DNA of 64,000 nucleotides, taken from contig JBELJZ010000002.1 of NCBI GenBank assembly GCA_042089915.1, positions 124,001 to 188,000 on the forward strand, given 5' to 3'. Positions 23,681-32,685 of this stretch are shown here, in pieces. Each line of letters begins with the position of its first letter. Position 1 is the stretch's first letter. The position numbers and the translations under genes are program-made. This DNA comes from UBA8752 sp002172485 (GTDB lineage: Bacteria; Bacteroidota; Bacteroidia; Flavobacteriales_D; Sanyastnellaceae). Under the pieces are notes generated by a model, which did no database searches, was not told where the DNA came from, and was given only the letters and a program-made list of their open reading frames with translations.

Positions 23681-24863
23681 CGCGGGCGGAAGCCGCCTCG
23701 CGGGCGGCGCGGTCCAATTCGAACAGCTGCTCGAGATTTGGTTTCGCCACAGGTGGAACTGTGGAGAGGGCATGTTCCAGCACGTTGCTCATTTCCAGGA
23801 ACCCCACGTCCTCGTTGAGGAAGGCGGCCACGGCCACTTCATTGGCGGCATTTAGGACGCAAGGAGCGCTGCCACCAGCGTCCAGCGCGTCGTAGGCCAG
23901 CTGAAGGTTGCGGAATGTCTCTTTGTCGGGCTGCTCAAACGTCAAGTTGGGGAAGGCGGCGAAGGAGAACCGTGGGAAGTCGTTTTGAAGGCGTTGTGGG
24001 TACCCCAGCGCGTATTGGATGGGCAGCTTCATGTCTGGCAGTCCGAGCTGCGCCTTGATGCTGCCATCCCCGAATTGGACGCAGCTGTGGACGATGCTTT
24101 GCGGGTGGACGACCACGTCGATGTCTTGGGCCTGGACGTCGAACAGCCAGCGCGCCTCGATGACCTCGAGTCCCTTGTTCATCAAGGAGGCGGAGTCGAT
24201 GGTGATCTTGGCTCCCATGTCCCAGTTCGGGTGCTTGAGCGCTTGGGCTTTGGTGACCCCGGCCAAGCTCGCCCTGTCGCGCCCGCGGAAAGGCCCTCCT
24301 GAGGCGGTGAGGATGAGCTTCTCAATGGGGTTGTGGAACTCCCCGGCGAGGCATTGGAAGATGGCGCTGTGCTCGCTGTCCACAGGAAGAATGTCGACGC
24401 CTTTTTCGCGGGCAGCGCGCATGACGATGTCACCTGCAACCACGAGGGTCTCTTTGTTGGCGAGGGCAATGTGTTTGCCTGCGGCGATGGCACTCATCGT
24501 GGGACGCAGTCCGGCAAAGCCAACGAGGGCCGTCAGCACGATGTCGATGCCGTCCATCTCCACGAGCTGTGCAATGGCGTCCTGGCCGGCGTAGGCTTTG
24601 ATGTCCTGTTCCCACAGGGCGTCCCGCACCTTTTGCCCTTGGGCTTCGTCGGCGATGGCGACGGCGTTGGGTTTGAATTCGAGGGCTTGCTCAATGAGCA
24701 GATCGGCATTGCGGCCGGCGGTGAGGACTTCGACTCGGAACCGCCCGGGTTGGGCGCGAACCACATCGAGGGCTTGGGTGCCAATGGAGCCGGTGGAACC
24801 GAGAATGGCGAGGCCCCGGCCTGCACCGGGGTCGAAGGTGTCGCTGTGGGAGACGCGCTCCAT
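23667..24863 (-). CDS. dxr: 1-deoxy-D-xylulose 5-phosphate reductoisomerase
   Basis: 398 residues. Second enzyme of the MEP isoprenoid pathway: DXP to MEP with NADPH and a divalent metal. NADPH site LAILGSTGSIGTQALDVV near the N terminus, metal and substrate motifs VDSEHSAIFQC, LTASGGPFRGRD and HPNWDMGAKITIDSASL. ATG 24863 is chosen; it overlaps the preceding stop as TGATG, and the longer frame would reach into that gene. It is the last gene of the suf operon, and its 3' end overlaps frr by 14 bases. Confidence 0.95.
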   Translation of the reverse strand: MERVSHSDTFDPGAGRGLAILGSTGSIGTQALDVVRAQPGRFRVEVLTAGRNADLLIEQALEFKPNAVAIADEAQGQKVRDALWEQDIKAYAGQDAIAQLVEMDGIDIVLTALVGFAGLRPTMSAIAAGKHIALANKETLVVAGDIVMRAAREKGVDILPVDSEHSAIFQCLAGEFHNPIEKLILTASGGPFRGRDRASLAGVTKAQALKHPNWDMGAKITIDSASLMNKGLEVIEARWLFDVQAQDIDVVVHPQSIVHSCVQFGDGSIKAQLGLPDMKLPIQYALGYPQRLQNDFPRFSFAAFPNLTFEQPDKETFRNLQLAYDALDAGGSAPCVLNAANEVAVAAFLNEDVGFLEMSNVLEHALSTVPPVAKPNLEQLFELDRAAREAASARVRRS

Positions 24864-25174
24864 CACAGGAATCCGAGTTCGAGTTTGGCTTCCTCGCTCA
24901 TCATGTCCTGCGTCCATGCCGGCTCAAAGACGATGTCGACGGCGGCCTCCACCACGCCCTCCATGGCGGCCACTTTCTCCTTGACATCATTCGGCATGCT
25001 CTCGGCGACGGGGCAGTTCGGGGACGTTAACGTCATCTGGATGTCCACCTTCTGACCGCCTTTGGCATCGCTGAATTTGATTTCGTAAATGAGGCCGAGT
25101 TCGTAGATGTCGACAGGAATTTCTGGGTCGAAGATGGTCTTCAGGACCGTGATCACATCTTGCTGGGTGGGCAT
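24863..25174 (-). CDS. DUF59 (MIP18-type) Fe-S assembly protein, SufT-like
   Basis: 103 residues. The motif MTLTSPNCPVAESMPNDV holds the conserved Cys of DUF59 proteins, and DPEIPVDIYELGLIYEI is the typical N-terminal segment. Family members help insert or mature Fe-S clusters in target proteins. Its place between sufE and dxr in a suf operon fits that role. The exact partner is unknown. Confidence 0.9.
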   Translation of the reverse strand: MPTQQDVITVLKTIFDPEIPVDIYELGLIYEIKFSDAKGGQKVDIQMTLTSPNCPVAESMPNDVKEKVAAMEGVVEAAVDIVFEPAWTQDMMSEEAKLELGFL

Positions 25175-25183
25175 GGGGTGAAG

Positions 25184-25618
25184 TTAAGCGCGACGGGCTG
25201 CGAGCGCTGCGGCATAGAGCCGCATCTGCTGGACCATGCTGGCCAGCCCGTTGGACCGGGTGGGAGAGAGGTGCTGGTGGAGGCCAATGGCATCGAGGAA
25301 GTGAAGGTTGGCTTCCGCGATGGCCTTGGCGTCGGCGCCTGACAGGACGCGGACCATGAGGCCCACGAGTCCTTTGGTGATGATGGCGTCGCTGTCTGCG
25401 GTGAACACCACGGAACCGTCGGCTTGCTCGTCGGCAGCGAGCCACACCTTGGATTGGCAGCCCTTGATGATGTGGTCGTCTGTTTTGCGCGCAGCATCGA
25501 TGGCGGGGACGTCCTTGCCCAGTTCGATGAGGTGCTCATACTTGTCCATCCAGTCGTCGAAGAGGGAGAACTCGTCGATGACTTCGGATTGGCGTGAGGA
25601 GATGAGTTCTGCGGACAT
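25184..25618 (-). CDS. sufE: SufE sulfur-transfer protein
   Basis: 144 residues. Accepts persulfide sulfur from SufS on the Cys of HIIKGCQSKVWL (Cys 54) and hands it to the SufBCD scaffold. GLVGLMVRVLSGAD and a C-terminal helix are usual. It starts 3 bases after the sufS stop. Confidence 0.94.
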   Translation of the reverse strand: MSAELISSRQSEVIDEFSLFDDWMDKYEHLIELGKDVPAIDAARKTDDHIIKGCQSKVWLAADEQADGSVVFTADSDAIITKGLVGLMVRVLSGADAKAIAEANLHFLDAIGLHQHLSPTRSNGLASMVQQMRLYAAALAARRA

Positions 25619-25621
25619 GGA

Positions 25622-26860
25622 TCAGCTCAGCATATGGATGGCGCGTTCGAGCGCGATGACGGCGCGGTCGACTTCTTCCCGGGTGGTGTAGGCGGCAAAG
25701 GACATCCGGAGGGTGCCGGCCTCCAGCCCGAGGTGGGTCATGAGGGGTTCGGTACAGTGTTGTCCTGTACGGACTGCAATGCCCTGCCCATCGAGGAGCG
25801 TGCCGAGGTCGTACGGGTGAAGGCCGTCCACCACCACGGACACCACGCCCACCTTGTCCGGTGCGGTGCCGATGATGCGCACGCCGGGCAGGGTGCCGAG
25901 GGCGTCGTGGGCATGCGCGACCAAAGCGCGCTCATGGGCCGCAATGGCCTCGGTGCCGATGCCGTTCATCCAATCCAATGCGATGCCGAGTGCAATCCCG
26001 CCTGAGATGTGCGGGGTGCCGGCTTCGAATTTGTGGGGAAGGCCATTGTAGGTCGTGCCGTCGAAGGACACGCTCTGGATCATTTCCCCGCCTCCCCGCC
26101 AGGGGGGCATGGACTCCAGGAGCTCCTTGCGGCCCCATAGGAAACCGATGCCGGTCGGACCGTAGGCCTTGTGGCCTGTGGCCACATAGAAGTCGCAACC
26201 GATGGCTTGGACGTCGATGCTCAAATGAGGCAGGGCCTGAGAGCCGTCGACGAGGGTCAGCGCCCCTGCGGACCGGGCTTGGGCGCACAGTTCTGCCACC
26301 GGGTTGATGGTGCCAAGGGTATTGGAGGCATGGACGATGCCGACCAGTCGGGGTTGGTGTTGCTCGAGCGCCTGTTGGAAATCTTCCAAGTCGAGGGTGC
26401 CGTTTTCGTGCACGTTGACCGGGACAACCTTGGCCCCTTTTTCTTCGCACACCATCTGCCACGGCACGATGTTGGCGTGGTGCTCCATTTGGGTGACCAG
26501 AACGGTGTCTCCCGTTTGAAGGTTGGCCCGTCCCCAGCTTTGGGCCACGAGGTTGACTGCGTCGGTCGAGCCTGCGGTGAAGAGGATTTCCTCCGTTCCT
26601 CCAGCGCCGATGTGCTGGGCGATCTTTTGCCTGGCACCCTCGTAGGCTTCGGTCGCCAGAGCGGCCAAGTGGTGGGCGCTGCGGTGGATGTTGGCGTGGT
26701 AGTTCGAGAGGTATTCCTTCTGCGCTTCAATGACCGCGTTGGGCTTTTGGGCGCTCGCGGCGTTGTCGAGGTAAACCAGCGGCTTGCCGTGAACTTCCCG
26801 AGACAGGATGGGGAAGTCCGGTCGGACGCGCTGGGGGAGGGAATTGGAGACCATCTTCAA
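25622..26860 (-). CDS. sufS: SufS cysteine desulfurase
   Basis: 412 residues. PLP enzyme that takes sulfur from cysteine as an enzyme persulfide, leaving alanine. The PLP Lys is in ATGHKAYGPTG (Lys 231), and the persulfide Cys in RTGQHCTEPLM (Cys 369). QMEHHANIVPWQ and YLDNAASAQKP are class signatures of group II (SufS-type) desulfurases. The first ATG is followed by another two codons on, so the start may be either. A 27-bp gap separates it from tlyA, the widest inside this operon. Confidence 0.95.
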   Translation of the reverse strand: MKMVSNSLPQRVRPDFPILSREVHGKPLVYLDNAASAQKPNAVIEAQKEYLSNYHANIHRSAHHLAALATEAYEGARQKIAQHIGAGGTEEILFTAGSTDAVNLVAQSWGRANLQTGDTVLVTQMEHHANIVPWQMVCEEKGAKVVPVNVHENGTLDLEDFQQALEQHQPRLVGIVHASNTLGTINPVAELCAQARSAGALTLVDGSQALPHLSIDVQAIGCDFYVATGHKAYGPTGIGFLWGRKELLESMPPWRGGGEMIQSVSFDGTTYNGLPHKFEAGTPHISGGIALGIALDWMNGIGTEAIAAHERALVAHAHDALGTLPGVRIIGTAPDKVGVVSVVVDGLHPYDLGTLLDGQGIAVRTGQHCTEPLMTHLGLEAGTLRMSFAAYTTREEVDRAVIALERAIHMLS

Positions 26861-26887
26861 TCGGGAACCGCTGTGCGAAGTAAAGGT

Positions 26888-27631
26888 TCAGGCCCGGCCA
26901 TCCCACGTGAAGTGGACGAGGAATTCACGGTTGCCACTGCCCCCTTCAATGGGACTGTCGATGGGCGGGGCGCATCGGAAACCGGTTGCTTTGGCGCGTG
27001 CCATGCAGGACTCGAGGGCTTTCTGGCGGACGGCAGGGTCCCGTACGATGCCATTGCGACCCAGGTGCTTGGGGCCGACTTCGAATTGGGGCTTGACCAA
27101 CGCCACGCCCCAGCCGGCATCGGCCACCCAGCCTTGAAGGCGCGGCCAGACGTGGTCCAAGGAGATGAATGACAGGTCCATGACCACAGTGTCGGGGAGT
27201 GGATCAAGTTGGTCGACACGGAGGTCTTTGAGGTGCGTCTGTTGCAGGTCGGACACGCGGTCGTCGTCGCGCAAGGCGGGCACCAACTGGTCGGTGCCAA
27301 CGTCCACGGCATGGACGAACCGGGCGCCCCGTGCAAGGCTGACTTCGGTGAATCCTCCGGTGGAGGCGCCGAGGTCCAGCACGACCCGTCCGGTAGGGTC
27401 GAGGTCGAATTGCTCCAGGGCAGCGAGCAGTTTGAGGGCGCCCCGGGAGACCCAAGGCAGGTCTTCCCCAAGGAGCTCAAGTGTGGCGTCGTGGGGCACC
27501 TTTTTGCCGGGCTTGTGGACGTTCAGGCCATTGACGCGGACACCGTGCTCGGTGATGAGCCGTTCTGCCCGGGGCCGACTTGGCACGAGCCCTCGGTCCA
27601 CAAGGAGTCGGTCGAGGCGGACGGGGTCCAT
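26888..27631 (-). CDS. tlyA: TlyA-family 2'-O-methyltransferase, inside the suf operon
   Basis: 247 residues. N-terminal S4 RNA-binding domain (RLDRLLVDRGLVPSRPRAER), then a FtsJ-like SAM-dependent fold with VVLDLGASTGGFTEV and ALVKPQFEVG. In other bacteria TlyA 2'-O-methylates 16S and/or 23S rRNA; these proteins are often mis-named hemolysin A. The ATG at 27631 overlaps the sufD stop as TGATG; a TTG nine bases earlier is less likely. Finding it between sufD and sufS is odd, since it has no known part in Fe-S assembly. Confidence 0.9.
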   Translation of the reverse strand: MDPVRLDRLLVDRGLVPSRPRAERLITEHGVRVNGLNVHKPGKKVPHDATLELLGEDLPWVSRGALKLLAALEQFDLDPTGRVVLDLGASTGGFTEVSLARGARFVHAVDVGTDQLVPALRDDDRVSDLQQTHLKDLRVDQLDPLPDTVVMDLSFISLDHVWPRLQGWVADAGWGVALVKPQFEVGPKHLGRNGIVRDPAVRQKALESCMARAKATGFRCAPPIDSPIEGGSGNREFLVHFTWDGRA

Positions 27632-28907
27632 CAGGTCCAACCGAGGCGCTCGGCGTAGACCGATTCCACGTGGGCTTGGATTTCGGGGCGGAAGCCGTCG
27701 AGGACTTCGGCGAGGAAGGCGCGAACGAGCAAGTTGCGCGCCTCGGTTTCGGTCATGCCGCGTGAGCGGAGATAGAACAAGGCTTCACCGTCGAACTGGC
27801 CGGTGGTGCAGCCGTGGCTGCAGCGGACGTCGTCGGCGTAAATCTCGAGCTCAGGCTTGGCGTTGATGGCAGCTTGTTCGCCGAGAATGAGGTTGGCGTT
27901 GCTCTGGTACGCCTCGATGCGTTGGGCATCGGGGTGCACCATGATCTTGCCGTTGAACACCGCAGTAGCGGAGTCCGCTGCAAGTCCTTTGTACAGTTCG
28001 TCGGAGCGACCGTCCGGCATGGCGTGATCGATTCGGGTGTGGTGGTCTACGAACTGCCTCTCATTGGGCAGGTAGCACCCGTGGAAGGTGCTGTCCCCGT
28101 ATTGGCCGCCTTGCAGGATGTGAAGGTCATTCCGGAGCCAATGGCTGCGGGCCGTGGCCGTCCGCACCTCTAGCTTGCTGGAGGCTGCTTGCTGGAATTG
28201 GTGGTGGCCGACGTGGTGGGACGTGCCGTGTTCGTCCTGGACGATTTCCAAACCGAGGTGGGCATGTTCGCCCAGCACGGTGTTGATGGCTCCATTGTAG
28301 AGGCCCGCTGCATCGGCGTCGCTGGTGGTCCAGACGATGACTTCGGCTTGGGCCTCCTTGCCGAGCACGATGAGGTGCTGGGGTTGGGCGGCATGGGTGC
28401 CTGCACTCATGTGGTGGTGCAGGAGAATGGGCCGGTCGATGTGGACGCCGTCGGGGATGAGAATGGCACCGCCATCCTGTGGTGCCGCAGCCTGTAGGGC
28501 AGCGAACCATTCATTGTCCGCAAAATGGTCGGACTCGAGGGGCGTCAACCGATCGGAGCAGGTGGACACAGCGGCGGACAAAGGACCGATGAAGGTTTGG
28601 TCGTCCTTGTGGATTTCACCGCCTGCGAATTGGCCGTCGACGAAAACGAAGCGATGTGCATCGAAGTTCGGGAGGACAGCGGGTGCACCAACAGGGTGGG
28701 ATGGGGCGGCACCCAGTGCCAACTGTTGGACCCGTGCGACGCGGGTGTACCTCCAGCGTTCGTCGCGCGTGCTGGGATAACCGAGTTGGTCGAGGGCGCG
28801 GAGCGCAGCGGCTTTGCGGCTGGGTGCCACGTCGACCTGGCCTGCGGATCGCGTGGCCTCGATGACCCGCTCCGCCAGGGCCGCAGCCGGGGTCAGGGTC
28901 GTTTCGG

Positions 28908-28911
<4 letters not shown>
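27631..28911 (-). CDS. sufD: SufD, Fe-S assembly scaffold subunit
   Basis: 426 residues. Beta-helix protein of the SufBC2D complex. DERWRYTRV near the N terminus, and SHGCTTGQFDGEALFYLRSRG near the C terminus (in part SHGCTTGQFDGEALFYL), are the shared SufB/SufD core. It overlaps sufC by 4 bases and tlyA by 1. Confidence 0.94.
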
Positions 28912-29666
<755 letters not shown>

Positions 29667-29675
29667 GGTGGGGAT

Positions 29676-31127
29676 TTAGCCAACGCTGCCTTCAAGGGAA
29701 ATGGTCAGGAGTTTCCGCGCTTCTACGGCGAACTCCATGGGGAGCTTGTTGAGGACCTCCTTGGCGTAGCCGTTGACGATCAAGCCGATGGCTTGTTCCT
29801 CGGTCAGACCGCGTTGGAGGCAGTAGAAAATCTGGTCCTCTCCGATCCGCGAGGTGGTCGCTTCATGCTCCACTTGCGCGGTCGGGTGCTTGGACTCGAT
29901 GTAGGGGAAGGTGTGCGCGCCGCTCGTGTCGGTCATGAGCAGGGAATCGCACTGGGAGAAGTTCCGGGCATTCCGGGCGCGTGGTCCCATTTGGACGAGG
30001 CCGCGGTAGCTGTTCTGACTGCGGCCGGCAGAGATGCCTTTGGAGATGATCGTGGAGTTCGTGTTGGCCCCGAGGTGGATCATCTTGGTGCCGGTGTCCG
30101 CCTGCTGGGCGTTGTTGGTCACGGCCACGGAGTAGAATTCTCCGACGCTGCCGTCGCCCTTGAGAATGCAGCTCGGGTACTTCCAGGTGATGGCGGACCC
30201 GGTTTCGACTTGGGTCCAGCTGATTTTGGCGCGGGTCTCGCAAATGCCGCGCTTGGTGACGAAGTTGAAGACGCCGCCCTTGCCCTCCGCGTCGCCGGGA
30301 TACCAGTTCTGGACAGTGCTGTACTTGATTTCGGCGTCGTCCTTGGCAATGAGCTCGACACACGCAGCGTGCAGCTGGTTTTCATCGCGCTGGGGGGCGG
30401 TGCAGCCCTCGAGGTAGCTGACGTAGCTGCCTTCTTCCGCCACCAAGAGGGTCCGCTCGAACTGTCCGGTGCCGGCTTCGTTGATGCGGAAGTAGGTGGA
30501 CAGTTCCATCGGGCACTTGACGCCCTTGGGGATGTAGCAGAAGGAGCCATCCGTGAAGACGGCGGAGTTGAGGGCGCTGAAGAAGTTGTCCTTGACCGGG
30601 ATGACCGTGCCGAGGTGTTTGCGAACCAAGTCAGGGTGTTCCTGGATGGCTTCGCTCATCGAGCAGAAGATGATGCCGAGCTCGGCCAGCTTGTCTTTGA
30701 AAGAGGTCGCGACGGACACGCTGTCCATCACGAAGTCGACCGCTACGCCGGACAGGCGCTTCTGTTCCTCCATGGAGATGCCCAGTTTGTCCATGGTGGC
30801 CCGCAGTTCGGGGTCGACTTCATCGAGGGAGCCCAGCGGCGCCTTGGACTTGGGGGCACTGTAATAGCTGATGGCCTGGTAGTCGGGCTTGTCGTAGTCC
30901 ACGTGGGCCCATTCCGGCTCGTCCATCTGCTGCCAGGTGCGGAACGCGTTCAGGCGCCATTCGAGCATCCAGTCCGGCTCGTTCTTTTTGGCGCTGATGA
31001 AGCGGATGATGTCCTCGTTCAGCCCTGGAGGCGCTTTGTCCGCCTCGATGTCCGTGGTGAATCCGAATTCATACTCCTTCCGGGTGAATTCGTCCAACAG
31101 GGGATTCTCTTCTGCTGCGTTGCTCAT
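29676..31127 (-). CDS. sufB: SufB, Fe-S assembly scaffold subunit
   Basis: 483 residues. Central scaffold for cluster building. TFKDKLAELGIIFCSMSEAI... region (in part LAELGIIFCSMSEA), YIPKGVKCPMELSTYFRIN, and the C-terminal SHPTAQVEHEATTS-like segment (here SKHPTAQVEHEATTSRIG) are standard. It follows the A-type carrier gene after 11 bases. Confidence 0.95.
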   Translation of the reverse strand: MSNAAEENPLLDEFTRKEYEFGFTTDIEADKAPPGLNEDIIRFISAKKNEPDWMLEWRLNAFRTWQQMDEPEWAHVDYDKPDYQAISYYSAPKSKAPLGSLDEVDPELRATMDKLGISMEEQKRLSGVAVDFVMDSVSVATSFKDKLAELGIIFCSMSEAIQEHPDLVRKHLGTVIPVKDNFFSALNSAVFTDGSFCYIPKGVKCPMELSTYFRINEAGTGQFERTLLVAEEGSYVSYLEGCTAPQRDENQLHAACVELIAKDDAEIKYSTVQNWYPGDAEGKGGVFNFVTKRGICETRAKISWTQVETGSAITWKYPSCILKGDGSVGEFYSVAVTNNAQQADTGTKMIHLGANTNSTIISKGISAGRSQNSYRGLVQMGPRARNARNFSQCDSLLMTDTSGAHTFPYIESKHPTAQVEHEATTSRIGEDQIFYCLQRGLTEEQAIGLIVNGYAKEVLNKLPMEFAVEARKLLTISLEGSVG

Positions 31128-31138
31128 GAGACGCGGGT

Positions 31139-31465
31139 TCAGATGGAGAAACTCTCTCCGCAGCCACAGGTTCGATTGGCGTTGGGATTGTGAAAGACAA
31201 ACCCCTTGCCGTTGAGGCCTCCGGAGTATTGGAGCTCCGTGCCAACGAGGTAGAGAAAACTCTTGCGGTCGACGACGACTGTGACGCCATTGTCCTCAAA
31301 GCGTTGGTCGCCCTCCTGCTCTTGGTGGTCGAAGGTCAGCTCGTACATCAGGCCGCTGCAGCCGCCTCCTTTGACACCGACTCGGACGAAGCTCCCTTCA
31401 GGGCATCCTTCCTCGGCCATCAGGCGGCGAACTTGGTCTCGGGCATTCTCGTGAACGGTGATCAT
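31139..31465 (-). CDS. A-type Fe-S carrier (SufA/IscA/ErpA family)
   Basis: 108 residues. The three cluster-ligand Cys are in KGGGCSGLMYEL and CGCGESF. First gene of the suf operon. ATG 31465 gives MITVHENARDQV, the natural start of the fold; a start 21 bases upstream is less likely. Which of SufA or ErpA it is by descent cannot be told. Confidence 0.92.
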   Translation of the reverse strand: MITVHENARDQVRRLMAEEGCPEGSFVRVGVKGGGCSGLMYELTFDHQEQEGDQRFEDNGVTVVVDRKSFLYLVGTELQYSGGLNGKGFVFHNPNANRTCGCGESFSI

Positions 31466-31490
31466 GCGGTTTATTTGGCGGGGCAAAATC

Positions 31491-31503
31491 CCCCTTACAG
31501 GGG
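31491..31503 (-). other. Small hairpin in the suf operon leader
   Basis: CCCCT-TAC-AGGGG, a perfect 5-bp inverted repeat with a 3-base centre, directly after the predicted transcription start of the suf operon and 26 bases before the first ATG. It could be an operator or an RNA stabiliser at the 5' end. Confidence 0.4.
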
Positions 31504-31511
31504 ATGGCGCG

Positions 31512-31545
31512 CAAAGGTAACGCCGCTAAGTGGACCGGGTCTAAA
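31512..31545 (-). promoter_or_regulatory. Promoter of the suf operon
   Basis: On the minus strand TACCTTTG (31512-31519) is a perfect match to TAnnTTTG. A TTTA (31542-31545) lies 22 bases further upstream as a weak -33 element. Transcription would start near 31505. Confidence 0.6.
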
Positions 31546-31582
31546 TAACGAACGTGAAAGTGTGTGACCGGCTGGCTTGAGG

Positions 31583-32626
31583 TCAGGAGTCGGCTTGCAG
31601 CCCATCCCAGCCTTGGGCGAGCAAGGCTGTTTCCATGCCGTTCCGGGTCACCAGCGTGCGCTCCTCGGCATCTTCGGTGAGGTGGCCGATGATGGAGAAC
31701 ATGGGGTGATTTTGGATGTCTTCGAACCGGTCCTGCGGCAAGGTGAACAGCAGTTCGTAGTCTTCGCCGCCGCTCAAGGCGCACATGGTCGGGTCAAGGT
31801 TGAACTCCCGGGCGGTGTCGTACATCTTTTCCGACATCGGAATCTTGTCTTCGTAGAGCTTGACGCCGCAACCGCTCTGTGCGGCGATGTGCAAGGCTTC
31901 GGAGGCCAGGCCGTCGGAGATGTCGATCATGGCGGTCGGCAGGATCTCGAGCTTGACCAGCTCGTCGATGACATCGGTCCGCGCTTCCGGCTTCAGTTGG
32001 CGTTCGAGGAGCTCTTCGTGGCCGGTCAAATCGGGTTGGGCCCCCGGCGCCTCCTTGAAGACCAGCTTTTCGCGCTCCAGAATCTGCAGGCCCATGTAGG
32101 CGCTGCCGAGTTCGCCGCTGACCAGGATCAGATCGCCCGCCTTGGCGCCGCTGCGCCGCACGACACGGTCGGGAGCCGCCTCGCCCAGCGCCGTGACGCT
32201 CAGCATCAGTCCGGCCTTGGAGCTGGTGGTGTCGCCGCCGACGAGGTCCACGCCATAGCGCGTGCAGGCGAGTCGAACGCCTTCATAGAGCTCCTGAACG
32301 GCCTCCACGCTGAAGCGGTTGGACAGCGCCAGGCCCACCACCACTTGGGTCGGGGTGCCGTTCATGGCGCAGATGTCGCTGAGGTTGACCACCACGGCCT
32401 TGTACCCGAGGTGCTTGAGGGGCGAATAGGTGAGGTCGAAATGGATGCCTTCGCACAGCAGGTCGGTGCTGACGAGGGTCTGCATGCCCGATTTGGGTTG
32501 GAGCACAGCGGCATCGTCTCCGACTCCGAGGACCGTGCCCTCCTGTTTGGTTTCGAGCTTTTTCGTGAGTTCGGCAATGAGCCCGAATTCCCCGATGGCT
32601 CCGATTTCCGTGCGTTCCGCGTCCAT
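31583..32626 (-). CDS. thiL: Thiamine-monophosphate kinase
   Basis: 347 residues. Makes thiamine diphosphate from thiamine phosphate with ATP. Motifs GVGDDAAVL, STDLLCEGIHFDLTY, VGGDTTSSKAG, DISDGLASEALHIA and SGGEDYELLFTLP are all in place. A CAAAACTA (minus strand TAGTTTTG) box at 32631-32638 is only 5 bases upstream of the ATG, so the transcript may be leaderless. Divergent from the MbnP-like gene. Confidence 0.94.
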   Translation of the reverse strand: MDAERTEIGAIGEFGLIAELTKKLETKQEGTVLGVGDDAAVLQPKSGMQTLVSTDLLCEGIHFDLTYSPLKHLGYKAVVVNLSDICAMNGTPTQVVVGLALSNRFSVEAVQELYEGVRLACTRYGVDLVGGDTTSSKAGLMLSVTALGEAAPDRVVRRSGAKAGDLILVSGELGSAYMGLQILEREKLVFKEAPGAQPDLTGHEELLERQLKPEARTDVIDELVKLEILPTAMIDISDGLASEALHIAAQSGCGVKLYEDKIPMSEKMYDTAREFNLDPTMCALSGGEDYELLFTLPQDRFEDIQNHPMFSIIGHLTEDAEERTLVTRNGMETALLAQGWDGLQADS

Positions 32627-32630
32627 GGCG

Positions 32631-32638
32631 CAAAACTA
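32631..32638 (-). promoter_or_regulatory. -7 box of thiL
   Basis: TAGTTTTG on the minus strand, a full match to TAnnTTTG, 5 bases from the thiL ATG. No clear -33 element. Confidence 0.4.
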
Positions 32639-32685
32639 GTCTTCGGAAAAGTCTTATCTTAGAGTGTTTTCAAGACGGCCACGCC

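Noticed and set aside
26888..27631. Reading TlyA as a hemolysin toxin
   Set aside because: The S4 plus FtsJ-like methyltransferase layout supports an rRNA methyltransferase; the toxin name is historical.
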